Assembly (NCBI GenBank): GCA_018818065.1
Contig: JAHISV010000005.1
Coordinates: 664,527-728,526 of the forward strand
Direction of reading: 5' to 3'
DNA length: 64,000 nt
Source of the DNA: Bacteroidota bacterium
Lineage (GTDB): Bacteria > Bacteroidota > Ignavibacteria > Ignavibacteriales > Melioribacteraceae
Positions 1 to 10,311 of the stretch are shown here, piece by piece (within the stretch, counting starts at the first letter, position 1; every line of letters starts with the position of its first letter). The position numbers were made by a program, and so were the translations under genes. Under the pieces are notes generated by a model. The model saw only the letters and a list, made by a program, of their open reading frames with translations, was not told the origin of the DNA and ran no database searches.

Positions 1-2772
1 AATTCCTCCAACTTTCGAAACCTTAACAGTTGCTGTCGAACCCGAAGAAACTATCTCAATTGTCATTCCATTGCCGGATGTAACAAGAGAGTTGCTGTTT
101 GTAAGTGTGAAAGAGTTTCCATCGATAGAGAGGTATTCGCTATTTCCGTCCGCAACATTTTGGATAGTTAATGTAAATTCCAAAATATTCTGACCAGGTT
201 CTTCTGTAGAAACCGTAATGGTTGAAAACAAATCAACGGCAGCGCCGCCTTCTGTAAAATCAGGATCATCTCCTGTGGCTGTTAAAGTGGGAGGATAATT
301 AATATCTGCCACAGTTATCTGAACAGAATCACTGGCGGTTGAAAATGCGGAACCAAGTATAGTGTTCACACTGATTGTGCCATTTGATCCTCCCGATGTT
401 CTATCCCATCCCTTAAAATTGATTGCTTCCTCAACAAAACCGGAAATTCCATTATCCGGTTTATAATACAACCTTGTAATGTCGTCGGCAAATAGTAAGA
501 GTGCACTTGTTTCGCTTACTACTCCGGTTAGCTCTGTCCAAACCGTTCCGTTGTCGAGTGAATACCAGAGAGTTCCCTGAACATTTACATCAGTAACGGC
601 TAAGCCGGGTGAATCATTATCATTGTCGGAAAAATTATTTATTATATCACCGCCGCCAAAGCCGCCGCCCACATTAATAATTTCCGAAACCAGGGTTGAG
701 TAAACTGTTGATCCATTTACCGGATCGCCTATGTCCTCTGGGACGCCATTAAATTCCGGTGCCTTTCCGTTATCTAATACAGGAGCGTCATTAACGCCTA
801 TAATTGACACAAGGGTGCTGTCTAGAAATGCTGTAGAATCGGCACCGCCGTTTGCTCTCCCACCGTCATCTTTCACGGAATAAATAACTATTTTACGGTC
901 AGATGTTTTTATGGCAGTACTTGTATTTTTATAAGTCATGTTATCAATAATATCCTGAACAACAGCAGAGGAAAATCCTGTGCCACCTGAAATTGTATCT
1001 ATTAAGGTAACATAAGTCCAAGTATCCGAAGTATCCCTGTTAGTAACCAACACGTGAATGTTGTTGTTTGTTGTTGTAAGGGAATCGCCAATCCCCAATC
1101 CCACATCACTTCCGTCAATATTAAGTATTTCATCCATACTGTTTGATACATTGTTGAGACGGAAAATTAATTCAATAACATTCTGACCAGCCTCAACTGT
1201 AGAGAAAGTAACCCCCGAAAAAAGATCAACTGCAGGATCGCCCTCTGTAAAAGTAGGGTCATTGGCGGTTGCAGTTAGTGCTGGCGCATCATTAATATCA
1301 GTGATGTTAATTGAAATATTGTCAGTTGCAGTCGAAAAAGAAGTGCCAATCGTTGTGTTTACGGTTAATGCTCCGTTTGCATCCCCTGAAGTTCTGTCCC
1401 AGGCTTTAAATACTACTGCATCACCGATTATTCCGCTCACGTTCGTATTTGGCTTAAAGTATATCCTTGCGTTGGCAAAAAGAACAAGCGCACTTGTTTC
1501 ACTTATTACACCGGTCAGCTCCGCCCAGTTTGTGCCGCCATTCAAAGTGTACCATATAGACCCTGAGTTAACATCTGTAATAGCAATGCCGGGTAAATCA
1601 CCCTCGGCATCGTAATAATTGTCATATGTACCGCCTATATCAATAACGTCGGAAACGAGTAAGGAGTTGTTGGTTGACCCATCAGTAGGATTTTCCTGAT
1701 CTTCAAAAATATCTGTAAATGCAGGAGAGGCAGTATTATCAAGAACCGGCGCATCATTAGCAGCAACCACTGTTATCGTTGAAGCGGTGTTTAGAGCACT
1801 TGTATCAGTTCCGCCGTCACTAGTTCCGCCATTATCTTTTACAGATGTTAAAGTTACAACACGGTTGCTTGTATTTGGTGTATCATTCTCATTTCTGTAA
1901 GTTATTCCATCAACAAGTGTCTGTATTGCTGCTCCGCTGATCCCACCAGCCTTTGAAATGGTAACCGTTGCCGTTGCAGCAACAACACTAACTGTTACAG
2001 TCATGCTGTTGGTAACTGTAATAAGGGAGTTACCATTCATAAGGGTAACATCACTTCCGTCAATCGATAAAATCTCATCGGCGCCGTTGTTCACATTTGT
2101 GATGGTAAGTATCAGTTCGGTTATTGTTTGTCCGCTTTCAACTGTTGATATTGAAGTTGCCGAATAAAGAGATACAGCCGCGCCATCCTCGGTGAATGTC
2201 GGAGTACTTGTGGTTGCTGTTAAAGTCGGTGGGTCGTTAACCGTTGTTATATTCACTATTACATCATTATTGTCGCTGGGTGTTGCTCCCCCGTTTGTTA
2301 CAACAACTCTAACTGTCCTAGAACCCGGTGGGTCATTCGAATCATAGAAATAATTTATATTTTGCAAAAGAGTGCTGATCTCTGCATCTGTAGCGGAGGC
2401 ATTTAAATTTATTACCAGATTTGCGCCATCCTGTCCCGTTGTTCCGATAGAACCTATCATTACTGCTGCAATTGTAACTGTGCTGCCGTTCGTCATTCCC
2501 GCAGAAAGCGTAACTCCGGCGCCATCAACTATTGATATGTCATCGTTCGCAGTAGATCCGATTACTGAAACGGTTAAGTTCCCTCCATCATATCCGGCAA
2601 CGTCAACATCAGAAATAGATGCATCTGCTCCATTATCAATTTTTACTGCGCCTCCGCCTTCGGTAAAACCCACACTATCTCCATCCAGATTAGAGATTAC
2701 CGATTGTGCAAACACAGAACCTGCGAAAACAAAAACAATCAGAAGAGTTATGCTAGTAAGGTATTTAATCAT
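1..2772 (-). CDS. Large secreted repeat protein, C-terminus beyond the left edge
   Basis: The frame is open from the ATG at 2772 to base 1 (924 codons, no stop), so the protein is partial. Residues 1-23 form a signal peptide ending in FAGSVFAQS. The rest is built of alternating modules of roughly 90-130 residues. One type contains a TFTEGxPAVDLFS-like opening followed by GQNVIELIFRLNNV and an IDGSDV segment; the other opens with NDAPVLDN and contains YYKP or YFKP and FKAWDRTSG. These resemble cadherin-like or bacterial surface adhesin repeats. It is the third gene of a minus-strand run, 12 bp after the 813-residue protein. A cell-surface or secreted adhesive role is inferred only from architecture. 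The missing end probably carries a sorting domain like its neighbour, but that cannot be seen. Confidence 0.85.
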   Translation of the reverse strand, partial: MIKYLTSITLLIVFVFAGSVFAQSVISNLDGDSVGFTEGGGAVKIDNGADASISDVDVAGYDGGNLTVSVIGSTANDDISIVDGAGVTLSAGMTNGSTVTIAAVMIGSIGTTGQDGANLVINLNASATDAEISTLLQNINYFYDSNDPPGSRTVRVVVTNGGATPSDNNDVIVNITTVNDPPTLTATTSTPTFTEDGAAVSLYSATSISTVESGQTITELILTITNVNNGADEILSIDGSDVTLMNGNSLITVTNSMTVTVSVVAATATVTISKAGGISGAAIQTLVDGITYRNENDTPNTSNRVVTLTSVKDNGGTSDGGTDTSALNTASTITVVAANDAPVLDNTASPAFTDIFEDQENPTDGSTNNSLLVSDVIDIGGTYDNYYDAEGDLPGIAITDVNSGSIWYTLNGGTNWAELTGVISETSALVLFANARIYFKPNTNVSGIIGDAVVFKAWDRTSGDANGALTVNTTIGTSFSTATDNISINITDINDAPALTATANDPTFTEGDPAVDLFSGVTFSTVEAGQNVIELIFRLNNVSNSMDEILNIDGSDVGLGIGDSLTTTNNNIHVLVTNRDTSDTWTYVTLIDTISGGTGFSSAVVQDIIDNMTYKNTSTAIKTSDRKIVIYSVKDDGGRANGGADSTAFLDSTLVSIIGVNDAPVLDNGKAPEFNGVPEDIGDPVNGSTVYSTLVSEIINVGGGFGGGDIINNFSDNDNDSPGLAVTDVNVQGTLWYSLDNGTVWTELTGVVSETSALLLFADDITRLYYKPDNGISGFVEEAINFKGWDRTSGGSNGTISVNTILGSAFSTASDSVQITVADINYPPTLTATGDDPDFTEGGAAVDLFSTITVSTEEPGQNILEFTLTIQNVADGNSEYLSIDGNSFTLTNSNSLVTSGNGMTIEIVSSGSTATVKVSKVGGI

Positions 2773-2784
2773 AGAGTCAATCAG

Positions 2785-5226
2785 CTACTTTATTAATATC
2801 ATTTTTTTTACTTCGCGGTATTTATTGCTCTCCGAATTAACCGAAAGCACATAGAAATATATCCCTGACGAATTATTTATCCCGTTCCATTTGTATTCAT
2901 AGTAGCCGGGGCTTTGCGGCTGATTAACAAGCGTTGCCACTTCGTTGCCAAGGATGTCATAAACTTTTAATTGTACATGTAGTATGGAAAAATTATCTGT
3001 GCTGCTGGGTATGCCATAACGAATGGTTGTACTTGGGTTAAATGGATTCGGATAATTTTGTTGCAGCACAAATTTTGTCGGTATATAGTTCGGATCTTCT
3101 TGTTCAGTAACATTTGAAACAACATTTAAGTATGTGGTAGCACTAGTTCTGCCGCCCTCTTCATCAACAACAATTATTGTCAATGTTGTGCTTCCAAGAA
3201 AGGAACCCATGGACATAAAATTCGACATACAACGACGCGCGTTGTAGCTGGCGAATATTGAGTCAGAGTTTATTTCAAAACTGATTCTTAATAAACTATC
3301 AGGTGTTTCAATGTCTTCAATGAATTTTAGTAGATCAAGTGATTCAACCTTTCCACGGGTAATAGTAATTACTGAAGGCAAACCGTTTATTTCCGGTAAG
3401 TCGTTAACCGCCTGTATCACAAGAGCTGTTTTTACAAGGCATGAATCTCCGGTTGGATCATTGAACATAACCCAGACAGTATCAATACCAAAATAGTTCT
3501 CCTCGGAAGTTATTTTATACAACGTGTCATTTATTGCAGTCAGACAAACGTTATCACTTGTGCAATTCATGCTGAATGTCAAAGTCGAATCGTTGTCGTC
3601 AGGATCGTTAAGACACTCGTACCAGTAGCTGAGCCCTAGAAAAAAAGGTTCGTCCTCTTCCATCACAATGTTTGCCAATTCTTCAACAGCAGGAGGGTCG
3701 TTTACACCTTTTATACTAATATTAAGCGTAAACGGATTCGATATTCCGCCCCGGTTATCTGTTAATGTGAAAACAAAATAATCGGTATCTGCTTCACCAC
3801 CATGGTGGGTGTACTTTAGCTTTCCGTTGGCAATATCGTTCTGTGTAAAGGTAAATGAAGCGCCTGTTTTTAAAAGGGCATTATTAAAAGACAATTCTCC
3901 ATAGAGAGGCTCTTCAACAACATCAAATATAATTGAATAAGATGGACCGTCAGGGTCGGTTGCTTTTATGTTTTCATCACTGAAAATAAAACTACCACCC
4001 TCAACAACTTCAACTCCGCTGTTAAATCTTACAATGGGTATATTGTTCGCCTCGGTTACCTCAATGTTTCTGGTTAATACGTTACTGTTTACATTACCGT
4101 CTGAAACGGTAAGTGAAATAGTTCTTACCGATTCGGTTGGGTTTGTTGATCCATTGATGTATGTAACGGATCTTACCGCGTCAACATAGGTATCTTTCGT
4201 GGCGATACCTGTTAAGGTTAGTTTGCCAAGAGCCAAATCCCACGTACCGTTAATTCCATTCTTATTTATAAATGATAAACGGTCTTCAGAAGAAATGTAA
4301 TTATTAGTTATCTGTATTTCTGCTCCTGCACAGTTCATATCATCCGGATCACTTAAAAGAACTGCAGGAAATACTACAAGAGAACTTCCCTCGGCGTAAC
4401 TGGTACTTGCACCGGGATTTGATATGTATATGCTTTGATTATTGCCAAGTGTCCAAAATGACAAACTATTTACATTGGTAAGTGTTATTTTTTTATTGGG
4501 CGTGTCCGCTATTCCGCCCTGCCTTACCCATGAACCTCCGGCATTTGTGGATCGGAAAAGCTGAAGTGCGTTTTCGTCAAGACCATTAAGTTCGTCACCG
4601 TCATAGAAAACCGTAAGCGTTGCGTCTAGTCCAGTATTGGTTGTGGGAATAACATCATAATAACGAAGTATGCTTCCGTTAGTGTTTGTTGTCTGTACAA
4701 TATGCCGGCGGATTATTTTTGTGCTGCCCAAATTAGCTATGCTTGTTATTTCAAAGCCCAGTCCGGCGGCATTTAAAGCGTTGGGCGTGTTAATTTCGCG
4801 TGTAGCTTCAATATGCCCCGAGGTTCCCTTAACAGTTGCACCGGCAGATTCACTTAATAAAGCTGCCGGACCAAGATAAATAGTTTTACCATTCAAATTA
4901 AGATCGCCGGCTAAGCAAGTCAGCATGCCGTTAATCGTTATATCATTATTTATGAGAACATCGCCCGATGCCTTGTTAACTCTCATGTTGTTCAGGGCTA
5001 TCTGAGTCGCGTCGGTGTAGGTCTGGTTTCCGGTCGGTCCGCTGAATTCAACGGTTCCGTTCTGCGGGTTAAAGATACCGTTATTTTCAAAATTACTTGA
5101 TAGACTTAAGGTTGCCGACCCTAAGGATAGCACAGCATTATTGCTGATGGTAAAACCCTGCCCAAACTGCACAGCAGTAAGACTAACAAGCATTCCAAAC
5201 TGGAATAATATTTTATAATGTTTCAT
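2785..5226 (-). CDS. Secreted cadherin-like repeat protein with type IX-style C-terminal sorting domain
   Basis: 813 residues. A signal peptide (KILFQFGMLVSLTAVQFGQG) is followed by a region rich in asparagine and leucine resembling a beta-helix/fibre segment, then cadherin-like/CSPG-type modules ([19 protein letters not shown] is the hallmark piece, roughly residues 400-500) and further Ig-like modules with NDPPAVEE and NDLPEING linkers. The last 90 residues contain [18 protein letters not shown] and end in GIYFYVLSV...KKMILIK, the classic sorting/anchoring domain of Ignavibacteria and Bacteroidota type IX secretion. The start is 3 bp from the stop of the upstream 314-residue gene, so the two are probably cotranscribed. 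Surface display is likely; ligand unknown. Confidence 0.9.
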   Translation of the reverse strand: MKHYKILFQFGMLVSLTAVQFGQGFTISNNAVLSLGSATLSLSSNFENNGIFNPQNGTVEFSGPTGNQTYTDATQIALNNMRVNKASGDVLINNDITINGMLTCLAGDLNLNGKTIYLGPAALLSESAGATVKGTSGHIEATREINTPNALNAAGLGFEITSIANLGSTKIIRRHIVQTTNTNGSILRYYDVIPTTNTGLDATLTVFYDGDELNGLDENALQLFRSTNAGGSWVRQGGIADTPNKKITLTNVNSLSFWTLGNNQSIYISNPGASTSYAEGSSLVVFPAVLLSDPDDMNCAGAEIQITNNYISSEDRLSFINKNGINGTWDLALGKLTLTGIATKDTYVDAVRSVTYINGSTNPTESVRTISLTVSDGNVNSNVLTRNIEVTEANNIPIVRFNSGVEVVEGGSFIFSDENIKATDPDGPSYSIIFDVVEEPLYGELSFNNALLKTGASFTFTQNDIANGKLKYTHHGGEADTDYFVFTLTDNRGGISNPFTLNISIKGVNDPPAVEELANIVMEEDEPFFLGLSYWYECLNDPDDNDSTLTFSMNCTSDNVCLTAINDTLYKITSEENYFGIDTVWVMFNDPTGDSCLVKTALVIQAVNDLPEINGLPSVITITRGKVESLDLLKFIEDIETPDSLLRISFEINSDSIFASYNARRCMSNFMSMGSFLGSTTLTIIVVDEEGGRTSATTYLNVVSNVTEQEDPNYIPTKFVLQQNYPNPFNPSTTIRYGIPSSTDNFSILHVQLKVYDILGNEVATLVNQPQSPGYYEYKWNGINNSSGIYFYVLSVNSESNKYREVKKMILIK

Positions 5227-5228
5227 TA

Positions 5229-6173
5229 CTAATTTTGGTTTAATTTTTCAATCAACATATTCAGTTTTCTATTTAACTCTGCTATTTCATTTTCAAGGAC
5301 TTTAATCTTATCCTCAGAATTTTGTCCTGGATCGCGGTTGGCATTTTCTTCAAAAGTTGAACCCAACTTTCTACCACCCGGCGAGCCATCTAAAGTATCA
5401 TAAAAATATTCGGCGGATTGACCATCCGTTGATTGGTCAGATAAAAAAAGCTCCATAGTTGGTAACGATGGGTCAATTGCCTCAGGGTTGTTGGAGGTAA
5501 CAATCTTAAAATTCGCACTGCCGGTACCCCCGGTAGGAAAGTACATAAGTTGAAGTACAACATCACCTATCAATACTTTTGAGGAAGTAAAGGGCTTATC
5601 TGCACAAACTGATACAGTATAGTTTTGAGCGCTGCTTACCGTGTATGTTTTTGTAATTGACCACGAGGTATATTGATCTGAAGAATCTGCACACTTGTAA
5701 TCACTTACAATCCGAAGATTATGGAAATCCGGAGTTTGCCAACTACTTGTAGGAATAACAGTTGGATGCGGATAAAGCCAAATTCTTACCAGATCTTCGT
5801 CTTTACTTTCCCAGTCACAGTAACCGGAAGCCGAGGCAAAAATAATTCCCGGACCCGGGCAGGAAATTGTAACTTCCCTCATTTTTTGTGCTTCATACAA
5901 ATTCAAACCAGGGATCATACCTTCATGAAAGTAGACGGACTGGTTGCCCTGGGCGTAAGCAACAACAGATTTTACATTTGAAAGTCCGCTTCCGTCGCCT
6001 GTCATTTTACCGCTTCCGTCAACTTTCAAAACACTTGTGCCATTATTCTTTGTTATGTTAAAACTGCTGGTGTTGTCATTGGTTGGCAGTTTAAGGGTTG
6101 TTTCCTGGGCAAGTGCTATCCCTGTAAAAAGTATGCTGAAAATGAGGGCTGATGTTAAATTTAATAGTTTCAT
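5229..6173 (-). CDS. Exported protein of unknown function with C-terminal coiled coil
   Basis: 314 residues. Residues 1-22 are a signal peptide ending in GIALAQ. Next comes a short motif-rich segment with GKMTGDGSGLSNVK, seen in tail-fibre-like and Ignavibacterial secreted proteins, then a central beta-rich domain with several cysteines (near SCPGPG, SGYCDWE, YKCADSS and SVCADK). The C-terminus (about residues 285-314) is a heptad coiled coil, KVLENEIAELNRKLNMLIEK. It is first in a three-gene minus-strand run with the two large surface proteins. The coiled coil could trimerise the protein. I do not recognise a characterised family. Confidence 0.8.
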   Translation of the reverse strand: MKLLNLTSALIFSILFTGIALAQETTLKLPTNDNTSSFNITKNNGTSVLKVDGSGKMTGDGSGLSNVKSVVAYAQGNQSVYFHEGMIPGLNLYEAQKMREVTISCPGPGIIFASASGYCDWESKDEDLVRIWLYPHPTVIPTSSWQTPDFHNLRIVSDYKCADSSDQYTSWSITKTYTVSSAQNYTVSVCADKPFTSSKVLIGDVVLQLMYFPTGGTGSANFKIVTSNNPEAIDPSLPTMELFLSDQSTDGQSAEYFYDTLDGSPGGRKLGSTFEENANRDPGQNSEDKIKVLENEIAELNRKLNMLIEKLNQN

Positions 6174-6689
6174 TTACTGACCTTATCTAAGAAATCAATT
6201 ATTTATTAAATTTGTATTCTCTATGCTGTCGTTGGATGTTGGATATAAATGGGCATACAACTATCAATTATTTATTCTAACAGACAATTATGGTGATTAC
6301 TCTTTTTCTTATATGTATTTATATTCTTCACTAATTCTGAGGGGAATTTTTAATGCATCTAAAAAATGGCTCCCGAATATTTGCATTAAATTAATTGGAA
6401 ATACATTATCTTGATAGAAAATAAGGAAAATATACTATTCTAAAAAGTGAAATATTTGAATAGAAAAGAGAATCCGATACAGATCACAATACAATTTGGG
6501 GGTGAAGTAAAGAATCAGTGATTTGGCAATGGTGAACAGAAAAAGTGACTTTTTTTAAAAAATAGAAAAGGGCGAAGATCATTCCGCCCTAATTGTTTTT
6601 TAATTTTTCTTAATCTTATTCTTCAACACTTAACATCCTTCACAAAGTGTTCCAAAATAATCGATAAGAAGTTAATTTTTTATTCATGA
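6174..6689. other. Intergenic region with the terminator of the 885-codon gene
   Basis: No convincing gene. The only open frame (63 codons on the plus strand from 6223) has no ribosome-binding site and no recognisable features. The right part carries the hairpin described separately; the left part should hold the promoter for the minus-strand run starting at 6173, but I see no clear consensus. Confidence 0.5.
6569..6590 (-). terminator. Hairpin terminator after the 863-residue secreted protein
   Basis: AGGGCG at 6569-6574 pairs with CGCCCT at 6585-6590 around a 10-base loop. On the minus strand it is followed by a run of T residues broken by one short gap, giving a Rho-independent shape about 100 bp after the stop of the 6690-9278 gene. 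Confidence 0.6.
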
Positions 6690-9278
6690 CTATTTCAGCA
6701 ACATCAATTTCCCCGTATAAAAATTTTCACCAACGCTGATATTATAAAAATATGTGCCAGTGCTTACTTCATTGCCGAAATTGTTTCTTCCGTTCCATTG
6801 AATAGAATGTTTTCCTGCTTCAGTAAATTCCTGCGAAAGAATTTTTACCTCTCTGCCCAGTATATCGAAAATTGTAATTTTGATTATGCTTGATTTTGAT
6901 AATGAGAACTCAATCCGGGTTGAAGGATTAAAGGGATTAGGATAAGCGCCGTAAAGTTTAAAGTCGGTTGGTAACATTTCTGCAAAATCTTCTTCAAGCC
7001 CTGTGGTAAAATTGCTTGGGAAATCGGCATGAATAATGGAAGTTATTCCCGCAGTGATCGAAACGTTATATGGTTCAGTACTTTGATCAGCGTTATGGAA
7101 GACTACCGAGTAATCACCAGGGGCAAGGTTTTCGATTACATATGTTCCATCGGAATAGGTGAACGCTTCAGTAGTGTTAATAACTTCTATTTTGCATTCT
7201 TCGTCGAAATAAAGTCCTTCAACAAAACCTGCCAGGGCGCCTTTACCGTTTTCGGACTGAGCGAGAAACAGATCAAACATTTTGGAAGAGCCATCAGCAT
7301 TAGTATGTACAACCGAGCGCGTAATGTTGTAACCTTCACAACTCATTTCAAGGGTGTAATCCCTATCGGGTTCTATATCGGAAATGTAATAGAATCCGTC
7401 TGAAGTCACCGTAGCTTCAAGTGTATCGCTACTTAGCTTATTCAAATTATTCCAACCCGTACCAAAACACCTTACTTTAGAATTGGATGAATTTCTGCCG
7501 GATGGTCCGAATTTACTTCTTCCAAACAGACCAAAAACATATCCCGAATCAATATAAGCAGTGGCTAATCCATTAAAGGTCGTCATGTGACAATCTCTTA
7601 CCGTAAATCGAAATTTATAAGTATAATTCTTATCATCTAACATTGTTATTTCATATCTGCCCGGATTAAGGTTATTAACGATAACTGAATTCCCATTCTT
7701 AGCTGCTCCGTAGTTATCCGGGTCAACTTCGCTCCTCAAATCCGAATTTGTTAATTCGTAAAGTTGAAAGTCCGCTACGTTCAGCTCAGTTGTTTTATGA
7801 TTTAATTGATCAGCATATCTGGGACTAAGCCAGGCGGCTCCCTTGTTCTGTGCCTTGGGCTGCATAAGAATATCCTGAACGGTAGTCGTCTGATCTTCAA
7901 CTGAAACTGTTCTGTTATATTCTGTAGAATGAAATCCCTCTTTGGAAGTAGTCAGTGTAAATACATTTTGCAGTGGAACATTTTCAATGCTGTATGATCC
8001 ATCTGCCCCGGTGTTTGTTGACAACTCCGTTTCACCATCATTAATATTAACATCGACTCCACCAATAGGATCATTAGTAGCTGCATTTAAAACAACTCCA
8101 TTTATGTTGCCTGAATTTGGAAATGCCCACCGGAGAATAACATCCACAATTGTTGTTTCACCCTCAGTAACCGTGGCAGTTACATTGGTAGTATTATAAT
8201 GGTTTGCAGAAATTGAAACAGAATAGGAACCAGGAATCAATCCCCCATAGAAAGCTTCGCCCTGGCTGTCACTTTTTAGTTCATTACCGCCACCCTGTGT
8301 CACAGCCGCTCCTGCCAGGGGTTCTAATGTATAGAGGGAGTCGGACGAAACAACCTTAACTCGTACAAGTAAATTTCCCGTTAATTTTTTGCCCAGAAAT
8401 ATTTCAAGAGAAGATAACTGACCGGAGGTGATGGAGGTGGGTTCAGTTTCTGTATCATAGCCTTGTTTGGAAACCATTACATCATAACTGCCTGCAGGAA
8501 TATGACTAATGGTAACATTCCCATCGGGACCGGAATAGGCGGTTCCGAAATTCAGGACTCTGACTTTTGCATTTGCCGCAGGTTTGAATACTCCAAAAGA
8601 ATCAGGCACTTCAACTTTTGTTTTTAATTGACCGCCACCTGTTAAATTATTGGTAACAGGAAATTTCCCCCCAACGGCTTTCCCCTCTTGAGTTGTAACA
8701 CTGCTGGAATAGGTGAAGTCGAAGTTGCTCTTAGTTGCCCAGTAGTGATAAGTCGAATTCGGCATCAAATCGGATTTAAAGAAAGCTCCGTCACAGTTAC
8801 TGTATACAGTAACTACCGGATTTTCATTTGCGTCTGTAATATCAACACTTGCGCCTGCAACCCGCATGTTGTATTGGTCTTGCACCCAACCATATAAGGC
8901 ACTGGTTCCCTCTGTTCTCAATCCTGTGCTGAGCAGTAAATTATTTGTTGAGCCATTGCCCGCGTTAACATTTTGCAGGACAATGTTATAATATCCCTCC
9001 CTTATTACTTCAACGTTGTAATGCACATCTGAATCAGCATCCGGGAAGCTGACATGACCATCTGAATCAGTAAACAATGTTGTTGTTTGTCCCGTGGAAG
9101 GATTAGTAAAATTAACAACTGCAAAAGATAATGGGTTTTGTGTGCTGTGATCATAAACCTGCAGCCTGATTTCGCCGGTGCCATCAAAATCGTTAGCCAA
9201 AATATTTGATGTTATACTGCCCCCAAAAACAATAAGGCTAATCAATAAAAGGCAGAAAGCGTTCTTTTCTGGTTTCAT
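6690..9278 (-). CDS. Secreted multidomain protein with carboxypeptidase-regulatory-like repeats and sorting domain
   Basis: I start it at the ATG at 9278 because this puts a signal peptide (MKPEKNAFCLLLISLIVFGG) at the N-terminus; the longer frame from 9347 adds 23 residues without export features. The result is 862 residues. Repeated beta-sandwich modules carry GxVxDxxTNDPIGGVDVNI-like and PAGSYDVMVSKQGYDTE-like segments, typical of CarboxypepD_reg / Cna-B-type domains. The C-terminus has [19 protein letters not shown] and ends GKLMLLK, the sorting domain. It is probably a surface stalk or adhesin. It stands alone with its own terminator. Confidence 0.88.
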   Translation of the reverse strand: MKPEKNAFCLLLISLIVFGGSITSNILANDFDGTGEIRLQVYDHSTQNPLSFAVVNFTNPSTGQTTTLFTDSDGHVSFPDADSDVHYNVEVIREGYYNIVLQNVNAGNGSTNNLLLSTGLRTEGTSALYGWVQDQYNMRVAGASVDITDANENPVVTVYSNCDGAFFKSDLMPNSTYHYWATKSNFDFTYSSSVTTQEGKAVGGKFPVTNNLTGGGQLKTKVEVPDSFGVFKPAANAKVRVLNFGTAYSGPDGNVTISHIPAGSYDVMVSKQGYDTETEPTSITSGQLSSLEIFLGKKLTGNLLVRVKVVSSDSLYTLEPLAGAAVTQGGGNELKSDSQGEAFYGGLIPGSYSVSISANHYNTTNVTATVTEGETTIVDVILRWAFPNSGNINGVVLNAATNDPIGGVDVNINDGETELSTNTGADGSYSIENVPLQNVFTLTTSKEGFHSTEYNRTVSVEDQTTTVQDILMQPKAQNKGAAWLSPRYADQLNHKTTELNVADFQLYELTNSDLRSEVDPDNYGAAKNGNSVIVNNLNPGRYEITMLDDKNYTYKFRFTVRDCHMTTFNGLATAYIDSGYVFGLFGRSKFGPSGRNSSNSKVRCFGTGWNNLNKLSSDTLEATVTSDGFYYISDIEPDRDYTLEMSCEGYNITRSVVHTNADGSSKMFDLFLAQSENGKGALAGFVEGLYFDEECKIEVINTTEAFTYSDGTYVIENLAPGDYSVVFHNADQSTEPYNVSITAGITSIIHADFPSNFTTGLEEDFAEMLPTDFKLYGAYPNPFNPSTRIEFSLSKSSIIKITIFDILGREVKILSQEFTEAGKHSIQWNGRNNFGNEVSTGTYFYNISVGENFYTGKLMLLK

Positions 9279-9665
9279 ATCATGTCCGTTTATTTGTTGA
9301 GAAAGATAAAAATCAGTGTCAGTGTGTGGGGGAATATTAGATTTCAAGATAATAAAATTGATTAAAATAGCAAAGACTTTGCCCGACGTTGATAGAATTT
9401 CCCGACGATAAATTTAATATCCTTAGCATTTTTAAATAGAAATGTGACTATGCTCAAACAGATTCAGGTGTATAATATTATCAACTTCTTAATCCCAGGA
9501 CAGAGTGTTATTGGTTGGGTAACGATTTGAAATTAGAGAGGAAATATGGAGGGTAACTACTTATTTTCGTACAAAGTTGAAATGAAAAGGGCGAATAGCT
9601 TAAAGCTGATTCGCCCCTTCAAAATTATTCTGTATACTAACTACTAGATACTAAATACTGTACTT
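9279..9665. other. Intergenic spacer between the surface-protein gene and the sulfur operon
   Basis: About 390 bp, AT-rich, no supported ORF. It holds the terminator of the sulfur operon (9589-9616) and should contain the promoter of the 9278 gene. Nothing else is visible. Confidence 0.5.
9589..9616 (-). terminator. Terminator of the sulfur operon
   Basis: GGGCGAAT at 9589-9596 pairs with ATTCGCCC at 9609-9616, and AGCT on each side extends the stem. On the minus strand four T residues follow. It lies 50 bp beyond the last gene of the operon. Confidence 0.7.
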
Positions 9666-10310
9666 CTAGCATCCCTCTCGTTTCTTTTTCTTGTTGGATT
9701 TTAATCCACCGGCAGGAGCCGCCATTTTAGGCATTTCAATTTTCAACTCGCCTACTGCCTCACCGCCAACCTGAGGAACACCACCAAAGAATTTGCTTAC
9801 TTCTTTAGTTTTTTCAAAATCAGCTGTTTCTTCAGGTGAAGCATTTGCTGCAAGTTTTGGGAAGAGTATTTTTTCTTTCCATTCTTTTATTCCACCTTTA
9901 AGAATGTAAACACCTTTGAATTCATCAGCTCTCAATAAAAACCAGGCTTGGGAAGATATTAAGTTATCTTCATCATATAATAATATTTTCTCGTTACGCA
10001 TAAGTCCCGCAGAATTTAAATCGCTCACAGGAATGTTTTCAGAGCCAGGAATGAAATACTCTGTGTATTCTTCTTCAGGTCTCAGGTCGATCATTCTGTA
10101 ATCCATTGTACCCTTAACAAGCGATTCTGCCAAATCCTCAACAGAAACAAGATCAGAGCCATTGAAAGAACCCAGGGCAATTTCCTGCTTATTAACTTTT
10201 GCATAAGTTGTGTTGTATGGCGAGCCGGCAAAGATTCCCAAAAATCCAAGCGCAAATGCCGCTATACCAAGTTTCTGAGATATATTCAATTTTTCGATTA
10301 TTTTTTTCAT
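9666..10310 (-). CDS. Membrane-tethered rhodanese-like protein lacking the catalytic cysteine
   Basis: I start at the ATG at 10310, two bases after the preceding stop with GGGAGC upstream; the open frame extends further but would overlap the transporter gene. 214 residues: an N-terminal hydrophobic anchor (LGIAAFALGFLGIFAG), then a rhodanese fold around residues 45-150 with LRPEEEYTEYFIPGSENIPV and LKGGIKEWKEK. The usual active-site loop C-R-x-G-x-R is replaced by YDEDNLISSQAW, so there is no nucleophilic cysteine there. The only cysteine near the end is the very last residue in KKKKREGC. It probably binds or hands over sulfur species, or is a structural partner, rather than acting as a normal sulfurtransferase. 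It is last in the polysulfide/thiosulfate operon. Confidence 0.85.
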   Translation of the reverse strand: MKKIIEKLNISQKLGIAAFALGFLGIFAGSPYNTTYAKVNKQEIALGSFNGSDLVSVEDLAESLVKGTMDYRMIDLRPEEEYTEYFIPGSENIPVSDLNSAGLMRNEKILLYDEDNLISSQAWFLLRADEFKGVYILKGGIKEWKEKILFPKLAANASPEETADFEKTKEVSKFFGGVPQVGGEAVGELKIEMPKMAAPAGGLKSNKKKKREGC

Positions 10311-10311
10311 C

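Noticed and set aside
1262..2854. Several plus-strand ORFs within the left-edge repeat protein
   Set aside because: They are shadows of the minus-strand repeat gene, low-complexity, and without ribosome-binding sites or families.
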